Shown: positions 16,814 to 25,809 of the stretch, piece after piece
How the letters are laid out: every line of letters begins with the position of its first letter
Numbering within the stretch: position 1 is the stretch's first letter
NCBI GenBank assembly: GCA_033764055.1
Contig: JANRJI010000151.1
Coordinates: 30,847 to 94,846, forward strand
DNA: 64,000 nt
Direction: 5' to 3'
DNA from: Ga0077555 sp033764055
GTDB taxonomy: Bacteria; Pseudomonadota; Alphaproteobacteria; Rhizobiales; Hyphomicrobiaceae
The notes under the pieces: generated by a model
Told to the model about the DNA's origin: nothing
Database searches by the model: none
What the model saw: the letters and a program-made list of their open reading frames with translations, nothing else
Position numbers and translations under genes: made by a program

Positions 16814-17578
16814 CTATTTGCCTTCCTCTACGACACAGGCATCGCCACGCAAGCGATAGGGCTTGGCACAGTTCCAGGCGTTACCCGACGAATCCAGAAA
16901 CGCATTGGCAGGCACGACGATCGCATCGCAGGAGTCGCGACTGCGCCTGTAGCCGCGGTCGCACTTCCAGTCGCGGCCCGACGAATCCAGATATCCGTTC
17001 TTCGGCACAACCACTGGCGCGCACGCATCGCCCGACCGCCGGTAACCGCGGTTGCATTCCCATCCGCGACCGTAGCTGTCGCTGGTGACATAGGCGTTGA
17101 TCGGCACTGTCAATGCCTCGCAGTGGTTCGCCACCTCTCGAAAACCGCGCTCGCATTGCCAACCTCGGCCAAAACCCGATTCGGACAGAAAGGCGTTCGG
17201 CGGCACCTCGATCTCGACGCACTGGCTATCCGTCTTGCGATAGCCGCGGATGCACTCCCAGCCAGCACCATATGTCGAGCCGGAGAGGAACCCGTGCTTT
17301 GGGACGTCGATTTTCGTGCACCTCTCCCCTTCCCGCACGAACCCGTGACGACACTCCCAACCGCGGCCGAAGCCATCGCGACTGATGTAGGCATCCTGCG
17401 GGAGCTCGATACGGGCGCACTCGCCGCCCCGGCTGACGAAGCCGGCTTTGCAGTCCCATCCGCTCCCGTAGCTGCGACCGACCGCGTTCGCGGGCACGTC
17501 AGGCGAAGGCGATCGGGCAAGGGATGACGGCACCGCGATCTGCAGACAGAGCAACATCGCGCCCACGCGCCAAGCCAA
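16814..17578 (-). CDS. secreted seven-repeat Cys/Trp protein of unknown function
   Basis: The protein carries a hydrophobic signal (ALAWRVGAMLLCLQIAVPSSLA, split here only by function) followed by seven tandem repeats of 30-33 residues. Each repeat reads P-x-N-A-[FY]-L, a short S/G-rich turn, G-W-x-C, [RK]-x-[GP]-[YF]-R and a second Cys before a beta-like I-x-V end. All 14 cysteines are kept, which suggests one disulfide per repeat in the periplasm or outside. The start is uncertain: TTG at 17578, GTG at 17566 and ATG at 17557 all precede the signal, and the frame is open to 17875. Function is unknown; a binding or surface role is a guess. Confidence 0.65.
   Translation of the reverse strand: MAWRVGAMLLCLQIAVPSSLARSPSPDVPANAVGRSYGSGWDCKAGFVSRGGECARIELPQDAYISRDGFGRGWECRHGFVREGERCTKIDVPKHGFLSGSTYGAGWECIRGYRKTDSQCVEIEVPPNAFLSESGFGRGWQCERGFREVANHCEALTVPINAYVTSDSYGRGWECNRGYRRSGDACAPVVVPKNGYLDSSGRDWKCDRGYRRSRDSCDAIVVPANAFLDSSGNAWNCAKPYRLRGDACVVEEGK
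16817..17494 (-). repeat. seven in-frame coding repeats (about 93-99 bases each)
   Basis: Tandem units encode the repeats of the cysteine-rich secreted protein. The last two (lowest coordinates) lack two residues of the turn before GW/DW/AW, and the final unit has Pro for Gly in the GY position. DNA-level identity is modest, so the array is old and not a recent slippage product. Confidence 0.75.
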
Positions 17579-17894
17579 CGCGGATCTCGGTTTCCCGGTC
17601 GAAGCGATCGCAGCACGCAGTGGCGGAGAGCCTGGACCTTCCCCCGTCTCGACCGCGTTGCGCCACCGGATCTGCACGCGCGGTATCCTACGGCCCGCTT
17701 CGCGAGGCAAGCCTTGTCCGGAATCGCAGCCGTGGAGTGCATCACCCAGGCCCAACCGCCAGACAGTCGTCGTTCGCCGATTGACTGGCATGGCCAGATT
17801 TGCCTCCACTTCGCGAGCGACCCATTCGCTCACTCGCAGCAGGAATGCTTGGCGCATTCCCGAGCATTGCAGCACGTCGCGACCGGCAACCCTG

Positions 17895-18092
17895 TCACTC
17901 CTGGTGCGACAGGGCGTATTCCTTGACCACGCGCTCGACGTTCTCGTTCGTGCACTTGATGCGATACTGCGGCTCGCTGCCCTCGAGAGGGAGCAAGCGC
18001 ACGACCTTGCAGTACTGGGCGCCTTCGGTGGACCCCATCCGACGTGCGGAAAATTTCAGACTCTGACCGATGCGGTATTTGTGTGTGCTCAC
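17895..18092 (-). CDS. small conserved hypothetical protein
   Basis: This 65-residue protein has YRIGQSLKFSARRM, then YCKVVRLLPLEGSEPQYRIK and ERVVKEYAL. The pattern (a basic strand-rich SH3-like core with KVVRLLP...YRIK) is one I associate with a short rhizobial hypothetical family. The start is a GTG at 18092 with AAGGAG five bases upstream. It may bind nucleic acid or a partner protein, but nothing in the sequence proves it. Confidence 0.72.
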   Translation of the reverse strand: MSTHKYRIGQSLKFSARRMGSTEGAQYCKVVRLLPLEGSEPQYRIKCTNENVERVVKEYALSHQE

Positions 18093-18707
18093 GAATGCTC
18101 CTTACAGGACGCCGACCGGTGGCGGAGGGCTGAGGGCGAAGGCATCACCGGCATTCAGGAAAACCACTCGGATGCAGCTTCCGCGACGCCGTTCTCCCGA
18201 CGTGGCGCAACCGACCGCGCGCGGGGCCACCTCTCATCGTGCCCGGCGTCGGAGACGCGCAATTTTCCGGAATTGTCGAAAGGCCAAATCCGAGCAGTCG
18301 GATGGCCCATTTTTTCTAACGACGCTATGATGAATTGCATGCGCCGTGCCAAATGTCAATTTAATCCGCATTTATCGCCATATTACGGGATTTCGAGGAT
18401 CGGTTGTGCAACGTCAAGGGCCGGCCATAGCGACGGATCGCAATTTGAACACAATCGACGAGACGACCGATTGCCGCCGTGGTCATTCGCGGCTGATCGA
18501 CATCGGACGCGAAATTTCTTGCAATTTCGGACCGGCCGGCCCATCTACCCGGTACAGCTGCGCGACCCATGATGGGTCTTTGACTCGGCTTTGGCAAAGA
18601 CGCATAGCGCCATCGGCTCATTGCCTTTTCCAAAAACTAAGTGTTGCCCGGGCAATGCGCGTGCACGGGATGATCAGCTTCATCGCGCATGGAAAAGGAG
18701 ACCCTCT
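18093..18707. other. long intergenic region, probable cspA leader
   Basis: There are 615 bases with no supported gene. The right part (about 18310-18500) is more AT-rich, with several T- and A-runs. It probably holds the cspA promoter and a long 5' untranslated leader, as in many cold-shock genes. Short open frames here lack ribosome sites and domain signatures. Confidence 0.5.
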
Positions 18708-18920
18708 ATGCGGGTTTCAGGAATCGTCAAGTTTTTCAACTACGACAAGGGCTTCGGCTTCATCACGCCGGAGGGCGGCTCGAAGGACGTGTTCGTCCAC
18801 GCCAGCGCCCTCGAGCTTGCGGGCATCCGCACCCTCAAAGAGGGCGACAAGGTGAGCTTCGTTCTCGAGGACGACCGCAAGGGCCGAGGCAAGCAAGCCG
18901 GCCAGATCGAAATGGCCTGA
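18708..18920 (+). CDS. cspA: cold-shock protein
   Basis: This 70-residue single cold-shock domain protein has RNP1 as KGFGFI (residues 14-19) and RNP2 as VFVH, with the usual FFNYDKG lead-in. It should act as an RNA chaperone that melts secondary structure. AAGGAG lies seven bases before the ATG. A strong hairpin follows 62 bases after the stop. The long upstream leader suggests post-transcriptional, temperature-linked control, inferred from the family. Confidence 0.93.
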   Translation: MRVSGIVKFFNYDKGFGFITPEGGSKDVFVHASALELAGIRTLKEGDKVSFVLEDDRKGRGKQAGQIEMA

Positions 18921-18981
18921 TCGGCCACGACGGATCCGCCCGCCAGGTCCGCAAGCCGTCGGTCCTAGGGCGCAGAGCAAG

Positions 18982-19007
18982 GGGCAGCCGAGACGTCTCG
19001 GCTGCCC
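18982..19007 (+). terminator. hairpin terminator after cspA
   Basis: GGGCAGCCGAGAC is followed at once by its perfect complement GTCTCGGCTGCCC, giving a 26-base palindrome, with only a short T-run (TT) after it. The stem is very strong and the U-tract weak. Confidence 0.6.
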
Positions 19008-19166
19008 TTCGACCTGAGATGGCGCCGAATCTCCAGCTCCGCGAGTTCGAGCAGCTCGCGTGACGAGCGTCGGATCAGGCGCCCATGCGACACCGGCGTT
19101 CAGATCGCCGTGACAATCGCCGTTTTGCGTGCTGCCATGCGCCCCGCAACAGGGAGCATGTTGGGC

Positions 19167-20183
19167 ATGCCGAAGCACCGTGAGATCCATTTCGTCAAGA
19201 CTCCGACAGGGCTGCCCGACTCGAGCTGCTTCAGGCTCGTCGACGCGCCGGTTCCCCAACCTGGTCCGGGACAGGTGCTGGCGCGGACGCACTATCTCTC
19301 GATCGATCCTTATATGCGGCGCATGATGGCCGGTGGGCACGGGTATGCCACGCCGCTGCAGCCGGGCAATCTCATGGTCGGGCGAGGCGTCGGGATCGTC
19401 GTCGAGAGCCGGCATCCCGATTTCGCGCCGGGCGACGCTGTCCAGTCAGAGTTCGGCTGGCGGGAGCACGCGGTGCTCGACGGGACGGGCTTGCGATTGG
19501 TCCCCGCCGACCTGCGGCCGCTCTCACTCTCGCTCGGGATCGTCGGTCAGTCCGGTGCGACGGCGTGGGTGGGGCTGCACGATGTCGGCCGCATCAAGGC
19601 TGGCGAGACGGTCGTCGTGTCGGCGGCAGCCGGCGCGGTCGGCAGCGCCGTGGGCCAGATCGCGCAGCTCGAGGGATGCCGGGCTGTTGGTATCGCAGGC
19701 GGGCCAGCAAAGTGCCGGCACGTGGTGCAGGAGCTCGGTTTCGACGCCTGCATCGACTATAAGGCGCCGACCTTCCAGCAGGATCTCGGGGCGGCACTGC
19801 CCGGCGGCGTCGACATCTATTTCGACAATGTCGGCGGCGAAATCCTCGATGCCGCGCTGCGCCACATCAACGTCGGCGCCCGCATCCCTCTGTGTGGGCT
19901 GATCTCGCAGTACAACACCAGCGAGCCCCGCGGCATCGGCCATATCGGGGCCTTGCTCGACAAGTCGGCGACCATCCAGGGCTTCCGCATCGGCACGCGT
20001 CTCGACCGGCGTGACGCCGCGCTGGACCGGCTGATGAGCTGGTTCCGGGAGGGGCGTCTGAGGTGGCGCGAGACTGTCGCCGACGGCCTCGAGCAGGCGC
20101 CCGCCGCACTCGTCAACATGCTGACGGGGGGCAATGTCGGCAAACAGATCGTGCGGCTGGCAGCCGCGGAAGGCCGGCAATGA
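19167..20183 (+). CDS. NADP-dependent MDR oxidoreductase (CurA/leukotriene B4 dehydrogenase-like)
   Basis: This 338-residue zinc-independent medium-chain reductase has an N-terminal GroES-like domain with SIDPYMRRMM. The Rossmann motif VVVSAAAGAVGS is near residues 150-161, followed by the IAGGPAKC and FDACIDYK segments. GVDIYFDNVGGEILD and ISQYN are typical of the curcumin/prostaglandin reductase branch, which reduces alpha,beta-unsaturated ketones with NADPH. The ATG at 19167 is ten bases from GGGAG; two earlier ATGs were rejected for lack of spacing or conservation. Confidence 0.88.
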   Translation: MPKHREIHFVKTPTGLPDSSCFRLVDAPVPQPGPGQVLARTHYLSIDPYMRRMMAGGHGYATPLQPGNLMVGRGVGIVVESRHPDFAPGDAVQSEFGWREHAVLDGTGLRLVPADLRPLSLSLGIVGQSGATAWVGLHDVGRIKAGETVVVSAAAGAVGSAVGQIAQLEGCRAVGIAGGPAKCRHVVQELGFDACIDYKAPTFQQDLGAALPGGVDIYFDNVGGEILDAALRHINVGARIPLCGLISQYNTSEPRGIGHIGALLDKSATIQGFRIGTRLDRRDAALDRLMSWFREGRLRWRETVADGLEQAPAALVNMLTGGNVGKQIVRLAAAEGRQ

Positions 20184-20238
20184 GTCGGTCTTGCCCATCG
20201 CGGAAACGCTGATCTCGGCGTGCTTCCTGATTCTGGCC

Positions 20239-20904
20239 TCAGCCGAGACGCCAGACCGCCGTTCGCTTGATCTCGGCATCCTCGAGCTCGCGGGTGACCG
20301 GCACGCGATACTCGGCCGCTTGCACGAACCGCCCGCGAGGAAAATAGCTGCGCTGAGGATCGCCGATCAGCACGACGGCGTCCGCGGCGGCCGCCTTCTC
20401 GATATAGGCCAGGACACGGTCGGCGAGCTCGCGCTCGTAGAACAGGTCGCCCACCAGAACGACCGAGAATGAGGGTGACGGGTCCGCAGCCAGAAGATCG
20501 TCGGCCGTCGTCGACACCATGACCGCATTCGCCGCCGCATTCATCCCCGTCGCCACGAGCGCGAGGCGATCGATATCGGCTGCAAGGACGCACGCCGCGC
20601 CGGCCTTCATGGCTGCGATGGCCGTCAAACCGGAGCCGGTACCGAGATCGAGCACCGCTGCGCCTCCCGAGCAGGACGGCGTATCGAGGAGATAGCGCGC
20701 CAGTGCCTGACCGCCCGCCCAGGCGAACGCCCAATACGGCGGCGGCACGTTCATCTCGCCTAGCTCCTCCTCGGTCTTGCGCCAGATCGGCAGCGAGTCC
20801 TCGGCCAGGTGGAGCTGGATCTCCGGCACGAGCGGCGGGGGCATCAGGCGCGTGTTGGCACGGATGAAGCGGGGCCAGTCCTGAGCATCGGCTGCATGGG
20901 TCAC
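20239..20904 (-). CDS. METTL20-like (ETF beta-subunit lysine) methyltransferase, second copy
   Basis: This 221-residue class I SAM-dependent methyltransferase has the SAM glycine motif VLDLGTGSG and the acidic AADID after strand 2. The post-II motif VVLVGDLFYERELA resembles the D-x-FY signature of the METTL20 (ETFbeta lysine methyltransferase) family found in alphaproteobacteria and mitochondria. YWAFAWAGGQALARYLLD precedes the SAM site as in that family. It starts with GTG overlapping the stop of the upstream paralogue by four bases (GTGA), so translation is coupled. The substrate may be ETFbeta or another protein lysine. Confidence 0.8.
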   Translation of the reverse strand: MTHAADAQDWPRFIRANTRLMPPPLVPEIQLHLAEDSLPIWRKTEEELGEMNVPPPYWAFAWAGGQALARYLLDTPSCSGGAAVLDLGTGSGLTAIAAMKAGAACVLAADIDRLALVATGMNAAANAVMVSTTADDLLAADPSPSFSVVLVGDLFYERELADRVLAYIEKAAAADAVVLIGDPQRSYFPRGRFVQAAEYRVPVTRELEDAEIKRTAVWRLG

Positions 20905-21587
20905 GTGGTTGTCGACCTCGACCTGCGGCGCGCCGGGACAGTGATCGTCGGCGGCAGCCGCCAGATGCGCGCCCGCTCCATCTGGTCCATGCCGAGATCC
21001 GGCGTCAGTGGGGCAACGACCTCGGTGACCAGCTCGAGGCCGAGGGCAGGGCGGCGAACGCTCGTGCGGTCGGCGAAGATCAAATCGACCCCGCGGCTGC
21101 GGGTGCGTTCAAGAAACGACGTCACCCGCATCGCCATCTCCGGCTCGTAGAACACCTCGCCGACGAGGATGAGGTCGACGTCACTGTCGGTTGCGAGCAG
21201 GTCAGTCGCCCTCGTCTCGAGCGAGACGCCATTGGCTGCAGCATTCAACCGGGCCGCAGCGCATGCAATCGGATCGGTGTCGTTGGCGATGGCCGTCGTG
21301 GCGCCTGCCTTGAGCGCCGCAATCGCCGCCAGGCCGGAGCCGGTCCCGATGTCGAGAACACGCCGGCCGCGCACCTCGTGCGGATTGTCGAGCAGAAATC
21401 GCGCGACGGCCTGTCCGCCCGGCCAAGCGAAAGCCCAGAACGGCTTCTCCGCGCCGATCTCGTCGGCGGTCTGAAAAATGCGATAGGGCTCGGTTGCGAG
21501 ATGGAGGGCGATCTCCGGCACGAGACCGGTGCGTTGAAGGTGGGTGGTCGCGGCAATGAAGGCGTCGGGGTTGAATAGGTGCGTCAT
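20901..21587 (-). CDS. METTL20-like methyltransferase, first copy
   Basis: This 228-residue paralogue of the downstream gene has FWAFAWPGGQAVARFLLD, the SAM motif VLDIGTGSG, ANDTDPIACAAARLNAAANG and LILVGEVFYEPEMA. The post-II motif has Glu where the other copy has Asp (GEVFYE versus GDLFYE). The ATG at 21587 overlaps the stop of the EVE-domain gene by four bases (ATGA). Two related but clearly diverged methyltransferases in one coupled operon suggest two different protein targets, or one enzyme plus one drifted partner. Confidence 0.8.
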   Translation of the reverse strand: MTHLFNPDAFIAATTHLQRTGLVPEIALHLATEPYRIFQTADEIGAEKPFWAFAWPGGQAVARFLLDNPHEVRGRRVLDIGTGSGLAAIAALKAGATTAIANDTDPIACAAARLNAAANGVSLETRATDLLATDSDVDLILVGEVFYEPEMAMRVTSFLERTRSRGVDLIFADRTSVRRPALGLELVTEVVAPLTPDLGMDQMERARIWRLPPTITVPARRRSRSTTT

Positions 21588-22117
21588 CCTGTGACCGAAG
21601 CGGGGTCCAGCCCACCCATGCGACACACCTCTCGCCATTCCTCCCGCTTGACCGGTTGCACGGACAGTCTCGTGGAGGTGACCAGGCTCATCTTGGCCAG
21701 GCGCTTGCTCTCCTTGACTTCGGCCAGCGAGACCGGTCGCGGCAAGTCACAGACGGCGATCACGTCGACGCACTCCCATTTGCCCGAGTCGTCGGAGGGG
21801 TCCGCATGCGCCAGTGCCTTGACGCGAACGATGCCGACGATCTCCTTGCCGATGTTGGAATGATAGAAGAAGGCGAGGTCGCCAATCCGCATGGCGCGCA
21901 TGTTGTTGCGCGCCAGGAAATTGCGCACGCCTGTCCACGGCTCTCCCGCCTCGCCCCGAGCCTTCATATCGTCCCACGAGAAGACGTCCGGCTCCGACTT
22001 GAGGAGCCAGTAGGAAGGGCCCGCCCTCCGCCGAGACGGCCGTGCATCTGCCGGCACGGCGGGCGAAGGCGCGACATCAACTGGAGCAGGCAGCTTCTTC
22101 GTCTTCTTCGCCATCAT
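21584..22117 (-). CDS. EVE-domain protein
   Basis: This 177-residue protein has a basic, low-complexity N-terminus (KKTKK, Pro/Ala-rich to about residue 30) followed by an EVE domain. The domain reads YWLLKSEPDVFSWDDM, WTGVRNFLARNNMRAM, GDLAFFYHSN and IVGIVRV, with later DVIAVCDLPRPVSLAEVK. EVE/PUA-like domains bind modified nucleobases (5-methylcytosine-like in DNA, or modified RNA). The start is one of two adjacent ATGs (22117 or 22114) with GGA upstream. It is the first gene of the coupled three-gene operon with the two methyltransferases. Confidence 0.88.
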   Translation of the reverse strand: MMAKKTKKLPAPVDVAPSPAVPADARPSRRRAGPSYWLLKSEPDVFSWDDMKARGEAGEPWTGVRNFLARNNMRAMRIGDLAFFYHSNIGKEIVGIVRVKALAHADPSDDSGKWECVDVIAVCDLPRPVSLAEVKESKRLAKMSLVTSTRLSVQPVKREEWREVCRMGGLDPASVTG

Positions 22118-22446
22118 GGCATCATCCGGTTTGGTCCACCGTCGCATCTCCCCACATCCCAAGTCATCCCGACGGCGGCCGCGTGACGAGCGCGCGACGG
22201 TGAGAGGTTCCTCGAGCTTCTCGCCCTGCGCGCACTCGACAAGCCCTGAGAAGCGCCTGTTGCGCACAGTCGCCCTTAACGAGATGTCGAACAAGGCCAT
22301 ACGCCGCTTCGAGGCGCTTTGCCGGAAGATCTAGCACGTCCTGCGCCACGGGCTACGAAGGCAACTGACTGTACGGCGAGCGGCCGCGATCCGTCTTCGA
22401 CATCGACGCGACCCCTCGGCTCCATCACGAAACGCAACCCCGGGGC
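22118..22446. other. intergenic between creA and the EVE operon
   Basis: These 329 bases presumably hold the promoter of the EVE-methyltransferase operon. A 61-codon minus ORF and a 72-codon plus ORF overlap here; neither has a good ribosome site or known pattern. Confidence 0.45.
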
Positions 22447-22968
22447 TCAATCCGAGAACCACTCCGAGCACCTGACCGGCGGCACCGTTCCCCACGGCAT
22501 GACAGCCACTGTCGAGGTGGAGTTCTTCGGGCTGCCTTCGATCAGCTTGTCGCTATACACGAGATAGACCAGCACGTTGCGCTTGGTGTCGCAGCCCCGT
22601 ACGATGCGCATTCGCTTGAACAGGAGAGACCGGCGCTGCCGAAAAGCCTCGCCGCCTTGCTCGAGTTTCCGCTTGAAGACGATCGGCCCGACCTGCCTGC
22701 ACGCGAGCGAGATGTCAGATAGCTCCTCGGATAGGCCGAGCCATCCGGTCCATCCGCCTTTCTCCGGCACGGTGAAATGGCAGGCGACACCATCGATGTC
22801 GGGGTCGTCGATGCCGTAGGCCGCCAGCTTGTGGTCCGGCGAGAGGAACTTCCAGACGGTCGATTTGCGAAAAATCAGGTCGGGATCCTCCGCGTGCGCG
22901 TTCGCATTGGACAACGCCGCAACGATGGCCACGACCAGCGGGACTACGATCTGTGCTCGCGTCACCAT
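22447..22968 (-). CDS. creA: CreA family periplasmic protein
   Basis: This 173-residue secreted protein has a signal peptide ending near ANAHAEDP. The CreA-family segments FRKSTVWKFLSPDHKLAAYG, DDPDIDGVACHFT, GGWTGWLGLSEELSDISLAC, VFKRKL and RNVLVYLVYSDKLIEGSPKN follow in the family's order. CreA is widely conserved in proteobacteria; its molecular role remains unclear despite the old name linking it to catabolite regulation. It is divergent from the enolase-superfamily gene. Confidence 0.9.
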   Translation of the reverse strand: MVTRAQIVVPLVVAIVAALSNANAHAEDPDLIFRKSTVWKFLSPDHKLAAYGIDDPDIDGVACHFTVPEKGGWTGWLGLSEELSDISLACRQVGPIVFKRKLEQGGEAFRQRRSLLFKRMRIVRGCDTKRNVLVYLVYSDKLIEGSPKNSTSTVAVMPWGTVPPVRCSEWFSD

Positions 22969-23196
22969 AGTTTGTGCTCCGGCGTTCGATGGGATTTGGC
23001 GGACCGGGTCGGTTGCAAGATGTCTGATAACGCCCGGACGCAGGAAAGCGTGCCGGAAATCCGCGCATGGAATGCTCGGTAGATCTCGAGGCGTTGCCGA
23101 GCAGAGCTGGAGCTGGCGCCCGCCGCCTTGCGCGCCGCGACGCTGCGGCTACCATCCTCGGCACGGCCACGTCCGGCACGCCAGCGGAGCGTTCCC

Positions 23197-24309
23197 ATGA
23201 AAATCACCGATGTCACCGTCACGCTGTTCGCCTGGGATGACATTCCAGCGACGCAGTATGGCCGCCATACAGGGCGCTTCGCCGGTCGAAGCGACCTCGG
23301 TCTCGTCACCATAAGCACCGACGAGGGGCACGTCGGGCACTCGTTCCTCGGCTCCGCCAGCAGACCGGCCAGCAACGATGCGCAGCTCATCCCGCGCATC
23401 CTGAAGCCGATGCTGGTTGGCGAGGATCCGCTCGACCGGGAGCGGCACTTCCAGCGTATGTGGGGCCGCACCCGCATGAACAACCAGCTTCGCGTGCTCG
23501 GCGCCATCGACGTGGCCCTCTGGGACCTCGCCGGCAAGGCGGCGGGAATGCCGGTGCACAAGCTGATGGGCAGCTATCGTACCAGCGCACCTGCCTATGC
23601 CTCGTCAGCCGTCCTGCCGTCACCGGATGCCTACGCCGAGGAGGCTCTATCGTTCAGATCGCGCGGCTGGGGCGCCTACAAGATCCATCCCCCGACGCAG
23701 TGGGAGGCCGATATCAAGGTTTGCGAGGCGGTGCGAAAGGCCGTCGGCGACGACTATCGCATCATGCTCGATTCGACATGGTCCTACGATTACGTGGCGG
23801 CGTTACGTGTCGGCCAGGCGACGGAACGGCTCGGCTTCTACTGGTACGAGGACCCACTCGTCGAGGACGACATGGCGGGATACGTCAAGCTGAAGAAGCA
23901 GCTTTCGATTCCCATCATGGCGACCGAGTACTCGCCCGGCGGGCATACCGCCTACGCGCCCTGGCTGATCGCACAGGCGACCGACTACCTCAGGGGCGAC
24001 GTGGCGGTCAAAGGTGGCCTCACCGCCTGCCTGAAGACGGCGCATCTCGCCGAGTGCTTCCACATGAACTACGAGGTGCATCACGGCGGCAACTCGTTGA
24101 ACAACGTCGCCAACCTGCACCTGATCATGGCCATCCGGAACTGTGAGTACTTCGAGGTGCTGCTGCCGGATGGAGCACAGAAGTACGGCTTGGCGAAGGA
24201 CATCGAGGTGGATGGGAAGGGCCTCGTCCATGCACCGATGAAGCCGGGCCTCGGCGCCGACATCGATTTCGATCTGATAGCGCGCAAGCAGGTCGCGGTC
24301 TTGAGCTGA
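23197..24309 (+). CDS. enolase-superfamily (mandelate racemase subgroup) enzyme
   Basis: This 370-residue enolase-fold enzyme has metal ligands Asp192 (IMLDSTW), Glu218 (WYEDP) and Glu244 (ATEYSPGG). It carries the mandelate-racemase Asp-His dyad: Asp268 (GDVAV) and His295 (EVHHGGNS), 27 residues apart as in mandelate racemase. The first catalytic motif is K162-I-H164 in place of the usual KxK, so it is more likely a sugar-acid dehydratase or another variant than a racemase. The ATG at 23197 follows GGAG by seven bases. Substrate unknown; a family III CoA-transferase gene converges on it. Confidence 0.87.
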   Translation: MKITDVTVTLFAWDDIPATQYGRHTGRFAGRSDLGLVTISTDEGHVGHSFLGSASRPASNDAQLIPRILKPMLVGEDPLDRERHFQRMWGRTRMNNQLRVLGAIDVALWDLAGKAAGMPVHKLMGSYRTSAPAYASSAVLPSPDAYAEEALSFRSRGWGAYKIHPPTQWEADIKVCEAVRKAVGDDYRIMLDSTWSYDYVAALRVGQATERLGFYWYEDPLVEDDMAGYVKLKKQLSIPIMATEYSPGGHTAYAPWLIAQATDYLRGDVAVKGGLTACLKTAHLAECFHMNYEVHHGGNSLNNVANLHLIMAIRNCEYFEVLLPDGAQKYGLAKDIEVDGKGLVHAPMKPGLGADIDFDLIARKQVAVLS

Positions 24310-24382
24310 GCGACCGCCCGCGCACGACGGTCGCACACTCACTGACAGGCAGAGCGGAGCCTTTGCCGCCGCTGGGTGCCCC

Positions 24383-25579
24383 CTATCCGAGGACTCCGAG
24401 GCCCTTCAGCCGATCGATGTCCTCACGGGAGTAGCCTGCGTCCCTCAGCACGGCCGCCGAATGCTCTCCGACCGATGGCGCGCGGCGCGGCGGTGTCTTC
24501 TCCACGCCGTCGAGATGGAACGGGCTCGATACCGTGAGGCCATCGCCATCGGCAAACGGCACGAGAGCGCCGATCTCGCGCGATTGAGCGTCGTCCGCCG
24601 CCTCGTCGACGGAGTAGACCGCGCCAAACGTGACGCCCGCCCCCTCGAGAATCCGGCGCCACTCGACGAGATCCCGCGTGGCGAAAATCTCGTCCAGGAT
24701 GGCGGTGAGCGCACCTGCATTCGACCGCCGGGCTGGCATCGTCGCGAAGCGCGGGTCCTCTGCCAGATGCGTAGCTCCAATCGCCGTCAGCAGGCTCGCG
24801 AGCTGCCTCGGCTCGTTGTGCAGCGCCATCAGGAACCAGCGTCCGTCGCGGCAGCGGTAGTGGTTGGCAAGGGCGTTGGGCGCCTTGTCGCGAGGCGGCC
24901 GAAGCGTCACCCGCTCGCCGAACAACCGATTCTGCACGAAACAGCCGTTGGCCCACAGGCCGTTCTGAAGCAGCGACGACTGCGCGATCCCGCCCCGCCC
25001 CGTCCTCTCCCGCCGGTAGAGGGCCGTGACGATGGCGGCGTAAAGTGCGGTCGCAGTGGGATGATCGCCCATGCCCGGCATCGAGCGGGCCGGCTCCGTC
25101 TCGGTATTCGCGCGGACCATGTGCATCAGGCCTGTCCGGGCCCAATAGGCGGTTGCATCGAAGCCGGTTCGGGCAGCCTCCTCGCCGGCCTCGCCATAAG
25201 CCGTCATCGAGCCGTAGATGAGGCGCGGATTGATCGTCAGGAGATCGCTCGCACCAATTCTCAAACGCTCTCTTACGGGGAGCGGGAAGTTGGTGATGAA
25301 GACGTCCGTCGAGGCGATCATCCGATGCAGCACCGCGAGCCCGTCAGGGTGCTTGAGATCGAGGGCGAGGCTCCGCTTGTTGCGCGACGTGAGCTGCCAC
25401 CAGTAGTCCGTCGTCTTGCCGGGCACAGGTGGCGACGCCCGCCAGGGATCACCCGCGCCCGGTGGCTCGATCTTGACGACATCAGCGCCGAAATCGGAAA
25501 GAATCGTGGCTGCCGCCGGCCCCGCGATCCAACTCGCGCAGTCGATCACTTTCAGGCCGGAAAAAGGTCCGTCTGCCAT
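24383..25579 (-). CDS. family III CoA-transferase (CaiB/Frc type)
   Basis: This 398-residue enzyme of the formyl-/succinyl-CoA transferase family moves CoA between carboxylic acids through an aspartyl-CoA thioester. The N-terminal GLKVIDCASWIAGPAAATILSDFGADVVKIE and later GDPWR and NKRSLALDLK are diagnostic. Catalytic Asp172 lies in GMGDHPTATAL. The C-terminal part keeps FLMALHNEPRQ and the typical APSVGEHSAAVL end. The start at 25579 is the last ATG before the conserved core; a 133-codon upstream extension is low-complexity and was rejected. The acid substrate cannot be predicted. Confidence 0.9.
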   Translation of the reverse strand: MADGPFSGLKVIDCASWIAGPAAATILSDFGADVVKIEPPGAGDPWRASPPVPGKTTDYWWQLTSRNKRSLALDLKHPDGLAVLHRMIASTDVFITNFPLPVRERLRIGASDLLTINPRLIYGSMTAYGEAGEEAARTGFDATAYWARTGLMHMVRANTETEPARSMPGMGDHPTATALYAAIVTALYRRERTGRGGIAQSSLLQNGLWANGCFVQNRLFGERVTLRPPRDKAPNALANHYRCRDGRWFLMALHNEPRQLASLLTAIGATHLAEDPRFATMPARRSNAGALTAILDEIFATRDLVEWRRILEGAGVTFGAVYSVDEAADDAQSREIGALVPFADGDGLTVSSPFHLDGVEKTPPRRAPSVGEHSAAVLRDAGYSREDIDRLKGLGVLG

Positions 25580-25809
25580 GCTGTTTCGCCCCTTCCCGCC
25601 AGGCTCGCCGATCTGCGCCCGCCGGCCATCTGTCGCGGAGACGGCCGCAGTGCTGCGGGTCGATGCTAGCCGTCCGACGCGGGCCGAGTCACGACCGTCG
25701 AGCGTATTGTTCGAACGGGATGAGCGCGCCATGCTCTTGAATCGACCTCCCGCAAGCGACAACACTGGTCGGCGGGAGAGGCAACCGGACGCGCGGGGAC
25801 CCGACTGCG

